Position numbers and translations under genes: made by a program
Shown: piece after piece, positions 27,438 through 35,691 of the stretch
Numbering within the stretch: position 1 is the stretch's first letter
Layout of the letters: each line of letters begins with the position of its first letter
Notes under the pieces: generated by a model
Seen by the model: only the letters and a program-made list of their open reading frames with translations
The model's database searches: none
Told to the model about the DNA's origin: nothing
NCBI RefSeq assembly: GCF_002870965.1
Contig: NZ_PHSO01000001.1
Location: forward strand, 186,001 to 250,000
Length of the DNA stretch: 64,000 nt
From: Tsuneonella flava
GTDB taxonomy: Bacteria; Pseudomonadota; Alphaproteobacteria; Sphingomonadales; Sphingomonadaceae
Direction of reading: 5' to 3'

Positions 27438-28886
27438 CTATACGGCAACCGGTGAGCTAAAAAGTGCCACCACGAAGATACAGGCCATTATCAAGCCGAT
27501 CAGAAGACTGCGCCGGTCTTTGATCGCAAAAGCAACCGGATCGCCTTCGACCTCACCGCGCCGTGCCATCATCCACATGCGATTCATCCAGTAGATGAGC
27601 GGGAGGCAGAGCAGCCAGAGTAAATCGGGGTTGCCGTAATGGACAGCGGTTTCCGGGTCGTGTGCGAACAACGCCAGCACAAGGATCGCGACCATGCCCG
27701 CTGAAACCCCTGACATCATTACTACATCGAGATCGCCACCAACATAACCGCGCCCCTTCAACAGGCGATCTGGATCGACTGCGTCTCGCATCTCAATATA
27801 GCGCTTAAGATAAGCAAGGCTCAGGAACAGAAAGACCGAAAACAGCAACAACCAAAAACTCAGCGTCACGCCGATCACGATGCCGCCTATCCACAAGCGA
27901 ATGGTATATAACGCCGCAAGAACAAGGGCATCTCCGACCATCACCTCTTTAAGACGCAAAGAATACGCGGTTGTGATCGCCATATAGGCCAGCAGCCAGA
28001 GAGTCAGTGCAGGTCCACCGAGCAACCAGCCGCCAATCAGGCCGACACTGCCCAACATCAGCGATATGCCAAGCGCTGCAGGAATGGAAAGGTCGCCATG
28101 CGCGAGTGGCCGCGCCCACTTGGTCGCATGTGCACGGTCGGAATCCATGTCCAGCAAATCATTCAACAGATAAATGGACGAAGCGATAAGCGACATCAGC
28201 AGCGCTGCTGCCACGGCCGTCAATAACACCATAGGTTTGACGAACTGGCCGGAGGTGAATGCAGGCAGGATTACTAGTGCATTCTTCGCCCACTGGTGCG
28301 GTCGCATGGCCTTTACCACCGATCGGGAAAAACCAACTGGTGGGTTACCGAGGCGTTCGACTGTCGATTGCGGTGGAATATGACCGACCGACCAGCTTCG
28401 CCGCGCTTCGCACCACAGACAGTTGTCGGCACGACTGTCTCCGACATAATCGAAGGCGGTATCGGGGCCAATGCGATCGCGTATGGCAGCCAGTTTGGCC
28501 CGGCCCTTAAGGTTGGCTCGCCCATGTGTCGCAATCACCGGTTCGGAGAGGCCAAGGTGCGTCGCGATTGCGCGAATATGCCTCCAATGACTTGCACTTG
28601 CCAATATCACCGCGCGACCATCCGCCTGCGCCGCTTCGATCAGGTCCAGTACTTCGTGTCTGTAAGGGAGCCGTGCAGGATCGATACGATCCCGCCGTGC
28701 CGCCATGGTCTTGGCTACGGCACGTCCAGTAACCAACCATAGCAGCAGTGTAACACACGCAACCACGCCCGACCGCGCGATCCGCACGAAGCTTTCGAGC
28801 GATATGTCCGCGCGCGTTAGCGTACCATCGACATCGACGAAAAGAGGAACATGGTCCTGCGCAATGGTGGCATTCTCAGGCGGCAT
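27438..28886 (-). CDS. HAD-UbiA two-domain prenyltransferase (polyprenyl-phosphate pentose type)
   Basis: A 482-residue fusion. The N-terminal HAD phosphatase domain has FVDVDGTL with D18 and D20. The C-terminal UbiA domain, from about residue 190, has about nine membrane helices and the Mg-diphosphate motif NDLLDMDSD (242-250). UbiA proteins of this type move phosphoribose from PRPP onto polyprenyl phosphate, and the HAD part could then remove the 5'-phosphate, giving a lipid-linked pentose donor. DprE1/DprE2-like epimerase genes are not next to it here. It overlaps the GT39-like gene upstream by 11 nt, so the two are co-translated. Confidence 0.9.
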   Translation of the reverse strand: MPPENATIAQDHVPLFVDVDGTLTRADISLESFVRIARSGVVACVTLLLWLVTGRAVAKTMAARRDRIDPARLPYRHEVLDLIEAAQADGRAVILASASHWRHIRAIATHLGLSEPVIATHGRANLKGRAKLAAIRDRIGPDTAFDYVGDSRADNCLWCEARRSWSVGHIPPQSTVERLGNPPVGFSRSVVKAMRPHQWAKNALVILPAFTSGQFVKPMVLLTAVAAALLMSLIASSIYLLNDLLDMDSDRAHATKWARPLAHGDLSIPAALGISLMLGSVGLIGGWLLGGPALTLWLLAYMAITTAYSLRLKEVMVGDALVLAALYTIRLWIGGIVIGVTLSFWLLLFSVFLFLSLAYLKRYIEMRDAVDPDRLLKGRGYVGGDLDVVMMSGVSAGMVAILVLALFAHDPETAVHYGNPDLLWLLCLPLIYWMNRMWMMARRGEVEGDPVAFAIKDRRSLLIGLIMACIFVVALFSSPVAV

Positions 28887-30138
28887 GTCGCGTTATCCGG
28901 CGCAAAATGAATTGCTCAAGCCACTTCGCAACCGGAATAACGGCTAATACGATCAGCAACGGCATCACCGGATCGCGATAGCGAGTGATGATATATGCTG
29001 CAGCATGGACCAGCCAGAAGCCGACGATCATCGCTGCGAATATCCACTTGGCATCGCTGGCGATCAGTCGCGAACGCAAGGCTGCCAAACCGAAAACAAC
29101 TATCAGCCCATATTGAATGACCTCGACCAGTCTGATCAAAACAAAGGCTTTTGATGCCCCAACATCCTCAGCATCCATAAGATTGGGCTGCCAGAAATAG
29201 ACAAGTTTGCACGCAGCCAACTCTGCCGCTCTGGCTGGATTTTCGCGAATCCAACGCATTGCTTCAGCTTGCAAACGATCGGCATTGCCAACCTCGCCAA
29301 GCTTCAATCGGGTCGCCTCCCAGTTTCTCCCCATCGGCGTATCGGCAATGCTCACGAATTTGCCTGTCGCCGCAGGATTATTGCCAAGATAAAGATTGAA
29401 TGCTGCATTTGTGGTCAGAACCGGGCGGCCCACCATCTGGTCCGTCGCATAGAGCCATGGGGCGAGCATCACCGCAGCACCGACAAGAAAACCCAGCCCT
29501 CCTACCAGTGCGGGGGCGAAGAAACCTTGGGCTCGCCACAGCACCAGCAGAGCGATTGCTATTCCAGCGCAAAGCAGCAGGGCCGAGCCACCTGTCACCA
29601 GTGCTGCCCCCCAAAGCAACCCGCCAACCATCGCAGCGCGGATCGGACGCTTGTTACGCGCTACATCGATGGCACACAGGGCAATCGCAAGCAGCAATGG
29701 CGTCGATAGATTCTCCTTAGCGAGCATCGTCGCATTCCAGATTCCGGGAAGCCAGACTGCATAGGCAGCGGCGGCGAGCGCCCCCGCAAAGCGATTGCTG
29801 GAGATAGTGAGCGCAAGCCTGTAAATCAGCCACGTACCGATTACGCAGAGCACAGCATTGACGCCCAGCGCGACGCCAATCGAACTCCCAAAAATCGCAA
29901 AGAATGGGCTGAGGAACAGCGGGTATCCTGCGCTGAAAAAGACGTGCTGCCCATATATGTCGACCAGTTCCCCGCGCTCCGCCAGGCTCTGTGCCATGGT
30001 GAAATAGGAAAGAGAGTCGCTCTCAAGCGGTTGAGCCAAAACCCAGGCCGCAGCCAGTCGCATGACCACGGCACACAGGATAATCAAGGCGAGTATAAGC
30101 CGCCACCGCTCGTTTGACACGAAGACTGTACTTTTCAT
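28876..30138 (-). CDS. GT-C fold glycosyltransferase (GT39/ArnT-like)
   Basis: A 420-residue polytopic inner-membrane protein with roughly ten to twelve hydrophobic segments. The acidic motif ESDSLSYFTMAQSLAERG in the first periplasmic loop is where GT-C enzymes hold the catalytic Asp. Such enzymes transfer a sugar from a polyprenyl-phosphate donor to an envelope acceptor. The stop overlaps the HAD-UbiA start, which would make that donor. The acceptor (LPS, protein or lipid) is not predictable from sequence. Confidence 0.85.
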   Translation of the reverse strand: MKSTVFVSNERWRLILALIILCAVVMRLAAAWVLAQPLESDSLSYFTMAQSLAERGELVDIYGQHVFFSAGYPLFLSPFFAIFGSSIGVALGVNAVLCVIGTWLIYRLALTISSNRFAGALAAAAYAVWLPGIWNATMLAKENLSTPLLLAIALCAIDVARNKRPIRAAMVGGLLWGAALVTGGSALLLCAGIAIALLVLWRAQGFFAPALVGGLGFLVGAAVMLAPWLYATDQMVGRPVLTTNAAFNLYLGNNPAATGKFVSIADTPMGRNWEATRLKLGEVGNADRLQAEAMRWIRENPARAAELAACKLVYFWQPNLMDAEDVGASKAFVLIRLVEVIQYGLIVVFGLAALRSRLIASDAKWIFAAMIVGFWLVHAAAYIITRYRDPVMPLLIVLAVIPVAKWLEQFILRRITRHAA

Positions 30139-30187
30139 GCGGGTGCCATAACTGGCGCAGTATCAACCATTGGAGCAGCCGTTCATT

Positions 30188-30556
30188 TCAAGCTGATCGC
30201 GCGACCAGCACACAGCCAACAGCGATCAAAAGGGTGCCGGCAACACGGGCAAACGTAAGATTTTCATTCAGGAAAAAGGCCCCGGCAAGCATCGTCAGAA
30301 TGAAACCGATCCCGACGAATGGATACGCCAGCGATAATGGTGCGCGCCCAAGAACGAATAGCCAGAGAATTGCTCCGATGCCGTAGAGGCCGAGGCCGAC
30401 AAACACCATCGGGGAGTGCAAAAGCCCGCCCATTTCCCCCCCAACCCCGCTAGATCGGGCACTGGCAGCAGCAGTCGTGCCAACTTTGAGCGCCAATTGC
30501 GCCAAAGCAGACAGACTGACACTCACAAAAATCAGGAGAAACAGACGCACCGTCAT
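30188..30556 (-). CDS. Small EmrE/ArnE-like membrane protein
   Basis: A four-helix protein of about 122 residues with the DMT-type segment APLSLAYPFVGIGFILTMLAGAFFLNE, typical of the ArnE/ArnF and small multidrug-resistance fold. ArnE/F move lipid-linked aminoarabinose across the inner membrane. Beside a GT39-like transferase and a HAD-UbiA enzyme, a flippase for lipid-linked sugar is the natural guess. I chose ATG 30554-30556 because an AAGG ribosome site precedes it at 8-nt spacing; starts at 30571 and 30589 lack one. Confidence 0.82.
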   Translation of the reverse strand: MTVRLFLLIFVSVSLSALAQLALKVGTTAAASARSSGVGGEMGGLLHSPMVFVGLGLYGIGAILWLFVLGRAPLSLAYPFVGIGFILTMLAGAFFLNENLTFARVAGTLLIAVGCVLVARSA

Positions 30557-30776
30557 CAAAAACGCCTTCATCCAACCAACAAGCGCCATCTATGCGAAGC
30601 GGGATCAAGATAAGGTTAAAGCAAGCGAAAGGAGTAGTCGCACGCACCGACAAATGACAGCGCACGGTCGCCCGAAACCTCTTTAACTTAAGCACCAGCA
30701 ATTCCACCAAAACAGGCCCGCGCAGCAACAACCAATTTGCCTCATTGTCAGCGGTGCAGTTAACAGACGCGCGCCA

Positions 30777-31988
30777 ATGGCTATGATAGGTGGCATGTCA
30801 GGATTTCTCGCCTTATCTCTCGGCACCGCGCTTAGCATGGCCGTGCCGGACCATGGACAGCCAGAGTTGTTCACCAACCCGGAAAGCACCACACGTGCGG
30901 CGGCAGAGCAGTTGCAGGGAGAGGCCAGGCAGGACGCTCTGGCGTTAAGTCGCTTCCCTTCTGCAACCTGGTTTGCGGGCGGAACACCCGCTGAGGTCGA
31001 GCGACAGGTCACCAGACTGGTAGACCATGCCGCTGCTGAACAGAGCGTGCCGGTACTGGTCGCCTACAACATTCCAGAACGCGATTGCTCCCTATACTCT
31101 TCAGGTGGCACCAATGAGACCGAAAGTTATCTTGCTTGGATGAGAGGTTTCGCGACAGGAATCGGCGACAGACCAGCAATTGTTGTTCTGGAACCAGACA
31201 GCCTGGGCATAATTCCGTGGTACTCCTCTCTCGACGGCAGCATGGGACAATGTCGACCGCCAGACGGTGACCCGGATGAAGCAGCCAGCAATCGCTTCAT
31301 TCAATTGAGCGCGGCAGTCGATATCCTTGCCGCGCTACCAAATGTACGTGTCTATCTGGATGGCACGGGAAGTAGCTGGCTCGCGCCAGGCGAAGCAGCG
31401 GACCGGCTTATAAAGGCGAACGTCGCGAAGGCGGATGGATACTTCCTCAACGTGTCGAATTTCGAAAGTGATGCCCGCGTCACCGCTTACGCGCGGTGGA
31501 TCAGCGATTGCCTGGCCCTCGTCATGGCCCGCGACGTCGATCCTCGTGAATGTCCAAGCCAATATGGCCCGGCAACGTTTGAAGACGTGGCAACATGGGG
31601 TGCAACCGACGTCGCCTACGATGTCCTGTTTGGCAAAGAGGGACTCGTCCGCGATCCCACGTCACAGAAGCGAGCCATCATCGATACCAGCCGCAATGGT
31701 GTCGGATCGTGGACACCGCCGGATTCCCGGTATTCTGACCCAGAAATCTGGTGCAACCCGCCTGATCGAGGGCTTGGTCGCAGGCCTATTTTGAATACCA
31801 ACCATCCCTATGTGGATGCGTTTCTCTGGATCAAGATTCCTGGCGAGTCCGATGGCCAGTGCTATCGGGGTACTTCTGGCCCGGCAGATCCGGAGCGTGG
31901 CATTGAAGCGCCGCCTGCTGGCAGCTGGTTTCCAGATCAGGCCCGCGAACTAATCCGCTATGCAGTTCCGCCGCTGACCGGCAGTTAG
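30777..31988 (+). CDS. Glycoside hydrolase family 6 cellulase
   Basis: A 403-residue GH6 enzyme (endoglucanase or cellobiohydrolase) cutting beta-1,4-glucan with inversion. Key motifs are present: YNIPERDCS (Asp and disulfide Cys), VLEPDSLG (general-acid Asp), LNVSNF, IDTSRNG, WCNPPDRGLG and WIKIPGESDG. The LDGTGSSWL site departs slightly from the usual LDAGHSAWL. The hydrophobic N-terminus (FLALSLGTALSMAV) could be a signal peptide but lacks a basic start. Start choice is uncertain (30777, 30783 or 30795; no clear ribosome site). No carbohydrate-binding module is attached. Its stop overlaps the lacI stop tail-to-tail. GH6 is best known from actinobacteria and fungi, so transfer is plausible. 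Confidence 0.93.
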   Translation: MAMIGGMSGFLALSLGTALSMAVPDHGQPELFTNPESTTRAAAEQLQGEARQDALALSRFPSATWFAGGTPAEVERQVTRLVDHAAAEQSVPVLVAYNIPERDCSLYSSGGTNETESYLAWMRGFATGIGDRPAIVVLEPDSLGIIPWYSSLDGSMGQCRPPDGDPDEAASNRFIQLSAAVDILAALPNVRVYLDGTGSSWLAPGEAADRLIKANVAKADGYFLNVSNFESDARVTAYARWISDCLALVMARDVDPRECPSQYGPATFEDVATWGATDVAYDVLFGKEGLVRDPTSQKRAIIDTSRNGVGSWTPPDSRYSDPEIWCNPPDRGLGRRPILNTNHPYVDAFLWIKIPGESDGQCYRGTSGPADPERGIEAPPAGSWFPDQARELIRYAVPPLTGS

Positions 31989-33010
31989 CGCGGCGCGGCA
32001 GTGGACGCTCGCACGATCAACTCATAAGGATGATCGCCACGCAATGGAGGCGAAGCCTGCTCGCCGCTATTTGCATCGAGCATGGCAATCAACCGGTCCA
32101 CCGCGTCCCATGCCATCTCATTTACCGGTTGGCGTACTGTCGTTAATTGCGGCCAGGTTGTTCGCGAGACTTCCGAATTGTCGAACCCTGCGACAGACAC
32201 GTCCCCAGGCACCGACAGACCCAGATCACGGACGGCCGCCATCGCGGCCACTGCCATATCGTCGTTCTGAGCCAAAATCGCTGTCGGGCGTGGGGACTGG
32301 TGCAGCAATTTCGCGGCGGAGGCATAGCCTACATCATAGGTGAAGTCGCCAGATGCGATAAGTTCGTCGTTCAATTCAGCATCGAAATCGGCAAACGCCA
32401 ATCGATATCCCTTCATCCGCGCAGCACTTGCTGCGTGGGAAGGATCACCCATTACGATGCCGATACGCCTGTGGCCAAGCTCAAGAAGATGTCTGGCAAT
32501 TGCCCGGCCGGCCTCGATGTCGTCGATCACCGTTACGATGCCGCGATCCATCTCGCGATGCGGAGTAATCCGTGCGTATGGTAGCTTCTGCCGGTCGAGC
32601 ATCGACAAGAGTTCATGCTGATCGCAGGCAGGAGGCGCGAGAATCACCCCGTCCAGTCCAGCGCGGAGCAGCAAACTACCGAGTTCTGTCGGTCGATTTG
32701 CCACGTCGCGGAAGGGCAATACCACCAGACGGTAACGGGAATTTTCCAGCCGGGCGAGTGCTCCATTCTGCAATTCGACGACATAACTCGGACTCGGTCG
32801 TTCGTAAGTCAGGCCGATCAGATAGCTGCGGCGGGCTATCAGGCTCTGCGCGGCGATATTGGGATGGTAATCGAGCGCTGCGGCGGCATCCTTGATCCGC
32901 TTGCGGGTTTCCGCGTTGACATGCGGCGCATCGTTTAACGCGCGAGATACCGTCTTGATGGATACACCGGCAAGGTCGGCAACGTCGATTATCGTAGATC
33001 GCTTCGAGAT
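31985..33010 (-). CDS. LacI-family transcriptional repressor with apparent ATC start
   Basis: A 341-residue LacI/GalR regulator: N-terminal helix-turn-helix (about 6-25, TIIDVADLAGVSIKTVSRAL), hinge region, and a periplasmic-binding-like sensor domain ending with GYASAAKLLHQSP, AQNDDMAVAAM and VAGFDNSE. No ATG, GTG or TTG lies between the upstream in-frame TAA and the helix-turn-helix. The codon at the expected Met position is ATC (33008-33010), six bases after a strong GGAGG, and gives the usual start (M)SKRSTIIDVA. A conventional caller would start at TTG 32773 and lose the DNA-binding domain. It lies between GH6 and GH3 and probably controls them through the operators at 33103-33137. Confidence 0.88.
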   Translation of the reverse strand: MSKRSTIIDVADLAGVSIKTVSRALNDAPHVNAETRKRIKDAAAALDYHPNIAAQSLIARRSYLIGLTYERPSPSYVVELQNGALARLENSRYRLVVLPFRDVANRPTELGSLLLRAGLDGVILAPPACDQHELLSMLDRQKLPYARITPHREMDRGIVTVIDDIEAGRAIARHLLELGHRRIGIVMGDPSHAASAARMKGYRLAFADFDAELNDELIASGDFTYDVGYASAAKLLHQSPRPTAILAQNDDMAVAAMAAVRDLGLSVPGDVSVAGFDNSEVSRTTWPQLTTVRQPVNEMAWDAVDRLIAMLDANSGEQASPPLRGDHPYELIVRASTAAPR

Positions 33011-33080
33011 GGCAGCCCTCCGCGAGATGCTCCGTTACCCCAGTCGCCGGCATGACCGACATGCTTGATTAGCGTCTCTC

Positions 33081-33110
33081 TTGACTCTTGTCGATGCCCG
33101 GCGGTAAACG
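33081..33110 (+). promoter_or_regulatory. Possible sigma70-type promoter for the GH3 gene
   Basis: TTGACT at 33081-33086 could be a -35 element. A 17-nt spacer places the -10 at about 33104-33109 (GTAAAC, a weak match), overlapping the first LacI-type operator. The arrangement fits repression, but the -10 is poor. Confidence 0.3.
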
Positions 33111-33116
33111 TTGTCA
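33103..33116 (+). promoter_or_regulatory. LacI-type operator copy 1
   Basis: GGTAAACGTTGTCA, an imperfect palindrome centred on AACGTT, as in LacI/GalR-family operators. Identical to copy 2, 21 bp downstream, and lying between the divergent lacI and GH3 genes. Confidence 0.7.
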
Positions 33117-33123
33117 TAGGAAC

Positions 33124-33137
33124 GGTAAACGTTGTCA
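33124..33137 (+). promoter_or_regulatory. LacI-type operator copy 2
   Basis: Second identical copy of GGTAAACGTTGTCA; the repeat unit including flanks (CGGTAAACGTTGTCATA) is 17 bp. The 21-bp spacing equals two DNA helical turns, so two repressor dimers could bind the same face. It ends 21 nt before the GH3 start. Confidence 0.7.
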
Positions 33138-33158
33138 TATGTGAGGGAGGAGATTCTG

Positions 33159-35654
33159 GTGCGGCCCCGCCGAGCTAAATTCATGTTTGAAGCAATCGCG
33201 GTGACGCTATGCTCCGGAATAGCGACAGCACCGCTGTTCGCGCAGCCGATCCCACAGGCGATCGCAAATCCGAATGCATGGCCCGCACAGGCTGCTCCGA
33301 TCAAACCCGATCCGGCAATGGAGCGGCGAATCGACGCACTGATCGCGAGGATGTCTCTGGAACAGAAGGTCGGCCAGGTTATCCAGGCTGATGTCGGCAG
33401 CGTCACTCCTCAGGATGTCCGTCGATATCACCTTGGCTCCGTTCTCAACGGAGGTAATTCGACACCGACTGGCAAGTATAATGCTCCGGCCGAAGAGTGG
33501 CTGAAAGCCGCCGATGCATTCTATGCCGCTTCGATGGCGCCGGATGGCAATTTGCCGCGCATCCCGATTATCTGGGGCAGCGACGCAGTGCATGGTCACA
33601 ACAACATTGTTGGCGCCACGCTATTCCCACACAACATCGGTCTGGGTGCCGCGCGCGATCCGGAACTGATGCGTCGCATAGGCGAAGTAACCGCAATTGA
33701 GATGCGGACGACCGGGCTCGACTGGACATTCGCCCCTACACTGGCGATCGTAAGGGATGATCGCTGGGGCCGAACTTACGAAGGTTTCGGCGAAACACCC
33801 GAAATCGCCACTTCGTATGCCGCACCTCTGATTGAAGGGCTGCAAGGTCGGATCGGAGACAAGGACTGGCTGCGCGGCCCGCACATCATTGCGACGGCCA
33901 AGCATTTCCTTGGCGATGGCGGAACCACAGGGGGCAAGGATCAGGGTGATACGCGGATCGCGGAAAATGGGCTTCGCGATTTATTCAGCCCACCATATCT
34001 CCCTGCGATCAAAGCCGGTGTGCAATCCATCATGGTCAGCTTTTCCAGCTGGAACGGCGCCAAGATGCACGGCAACGGATCGCTGTTAAACGGCGTCGTA
34101 AAGGGGCGCTGGAACTTCGACGGCTTTCTCGTCGGTGACTGGAACGGCCACGGGCAGGTTGAAGGTTGCACGGTGACGAATTGTGTACCGTCGATAGTCG
34201 CAGGACTCGACATGTATATGGCGCCCGACAGCTGGAAGGGCCTGTATAAATCGACACTGGCAGCTGCGCGCGATGGCAAGTTACCGATGGATCGGCTCGA
34301 AGATGCTGTGCGCCGAATACTACGGGTCAAGATGAGAGCCGGGTTGTTCGAAGCGGGCAAGCCCTCCTCTCGCCCCTATGCTGGCGAGTTCCAGCAACTG
34401 GGAAGCCCCGAGCACCGGGCAATCGCGCGCGAGGCGGTCCGGAAGTCTTTGGTGCTGCTCAAAAATGCAGACCGGATTCTGCCACTCGATCCCCGGGCAA
34501 ATATCCTCGTGGCTGGTGACGGTGCCGATAGCATGACGAAACAGACTGGCGGGTGGACTCTCAGCTGGCAGGGCACCGGCACAAAGCGATCGGATTTTCC
34601 CAACGCGCAGACCATCTGGGAAGGAATCGCCCAGGAAGTCGACGCGTCAGGCGGTCACGCAACATTGTCGCCCGATGGAAGCTATTCCACAAAGCCAGAT
34701 GTCGCGATTGTCGTGTTCGGCGAGAATCCCTATGCGGAGTTTCAGGGTGATCGCGCCGACGTAGGTTACGACGATGAACGCAGCCTCAAATTACTGCGCT
34801 CATTGCAAGCGGACGGAATACCCACAGTTTCGGTCTTTCTCTCAGGCCGACCGATGTGGGCAAACCCATTCCTCAACGCCTCCAGAGCTTTTGTCGCTGC
34901 CTGGCTCCCCGGATCGGAAGGAGGCGGCGTTGCAGACCTCCTTTTCGGCAAGGCCCAGTTCACAGGCAAGCTTCCGTACAGCTGGCCAAAAGCGAGCGAC
35001 CAAACTGCTCTGAACATCGGTGACAAGGGTTATGATCCGCTGTTTGCTTATGGCTTTGGACTGACGACGAACGAGCCCGGCGATCTCGCCACCTTACCCG
35101 AAGATCGTGCTTCCCCTGCACAGGCAGACGACAATATCCTGTTTGGCAGCGGTCGGTTCGGCAACGGACGTCAACTGCTGATCGGTGCGCCAGGCGCACT
35201 GGCCACCAATCCGGGACCAACTTTGATCACGGTCGAAAGGACCGATCGCAACGCTCAGGAAGATTCACTTCGCCTGCGTTGGACGGGCACAGCGCGCGCA
35301 GCAGCGGCAATTGTGCAGGAAGAGTCTCGGGATCTCACGCGGCAGGCAAACGGCGATCTGGCGCTGGAACTGGATCTGAAAGTGAATGCCGTCCCAACGG
35401 CAGCCGTCAGCCTGTCCATGAATTGCGGTGAACAATGCACGAATGGTGTTCCGCTGCAAACTGCGCTCACAGCCATAAAAAAGACGGATCAGTGGACCCG
35501 CATTGCCATTCCGCTTTCCTGCTTCGCAGAAGCAGGCGTCGACCTCAGCCGTGTCGACCAACCGTTGATGCTGACCACTAACGGGCAGCTCGACATTTCC
35601 CTCTCGTCGGTGCGGATCGCGCCACCGTCGGGAACACAACTTTCATGTCACTGA
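33159..35654 (+). CDS. GH3 beta-glucosidase / glucan 1,4-beta-glucosidase, secreted
   Basis: An 831-residue glycoside hydrolase family 3 exo-enzyme releasing glucose from cello-oligosaccharides or related beta-glucans. The GTG start at 33159 follows GGGAGGAG, and a signal peptide ends near APLFA|QPI; the longer frame from TTG 33132 runs through an operator and is rejected. Domain order: N-terminal TIM barrel with SDAVHGHNN and TAKHFLGDGG, the nucleophile Asp in FLVGDWNGHG, a (alpha/beta) sandwich with VLLKNADRILPL, a domain ending PLFAYGFGLT, then about 190 residues forming a C-terminal beta-rich domain (ExoP/galactose-binding-like). A TonB receptor follows 37 nt downstream. Confidence 0.95.
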   Translation: MRPRRAKFMFEAIAVTLCSGIATAPLFAQPIPQAIANPNAWPAQAAPIKPDPAMERRIDALIARMSLEQKVGQVIQADVGSVTPQDVRRYHLGSVLNGGNSTPTGKYNAPAEEWLKAADAFYAASMAPDGNLPRIPIIWGSDAVHGHNNIVGATLFPHNIGLGAARDPELMRRIGEVTAIEMRTTGLDWTFAPTLAIVRDDRWGRTYEGFGETPEIATSYAAPLIEGLQGRIGDKDWLRGPHIIATAKHFLGDGGTTGGKDQGDTRIAENGLRDLFSPPYLPAIKAGVQSIMVSFSSWNGAKMHGNGSLLNGVVKGRWNFDGFLVGDWNGHGQVEGCTVTNCVPSIVAGLDMYMAPDSWKGLYKSTLAAARDGKLPMDRLEDAVRRILRVKMRAGLFEAGKPSSRPYAGEFQQLGSPEHRAIAREAVRKSLVLLKNADRILPLDPRANILVAGDGADSMTKQTGGWTLSWQGTGTKRSDFPNAQTIWEGIAQEVDASGGHATLSPDGSYSTKPDVAIVVFGENPYAEFQGDRADVGYDDERSLKLLRSLQADGIPTVSVFLSGRPMWANPFLNASRAFVAAWLPGSEGGGVADLLFGKAQFTGKLPYSWPKASDQTALNIGDKGYDPLFAYGFGLTTNEPGDLATLPEDRASPAQADDNILFGSGRFGNGRQLLIGAPGALATNPGPTLITVERTDRNAQEDSLRLRWTGTARAAAAIVQEESRDLTRQANGDLALELDLKVNAVPTAAVSLSMNCGEQCTNGVPLQTALTAIKKTDQWTRIAIPLSCFAEAGVDLSRVDQPLMLTTNGQLDISLSSVRIAPPSGTQLSCH

Positions 35655-35691
35655 ATACTATCCGCAAAAGGCGGGCGCAGGGGAGGATATT

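Noticed and set aside
33132-33158. Earlier TTG start for the GH3 gene
   Set aside because: It overlaps the second operator and has no ribosome site. GTG 33159 has GGGAGGAG at proper spacing.
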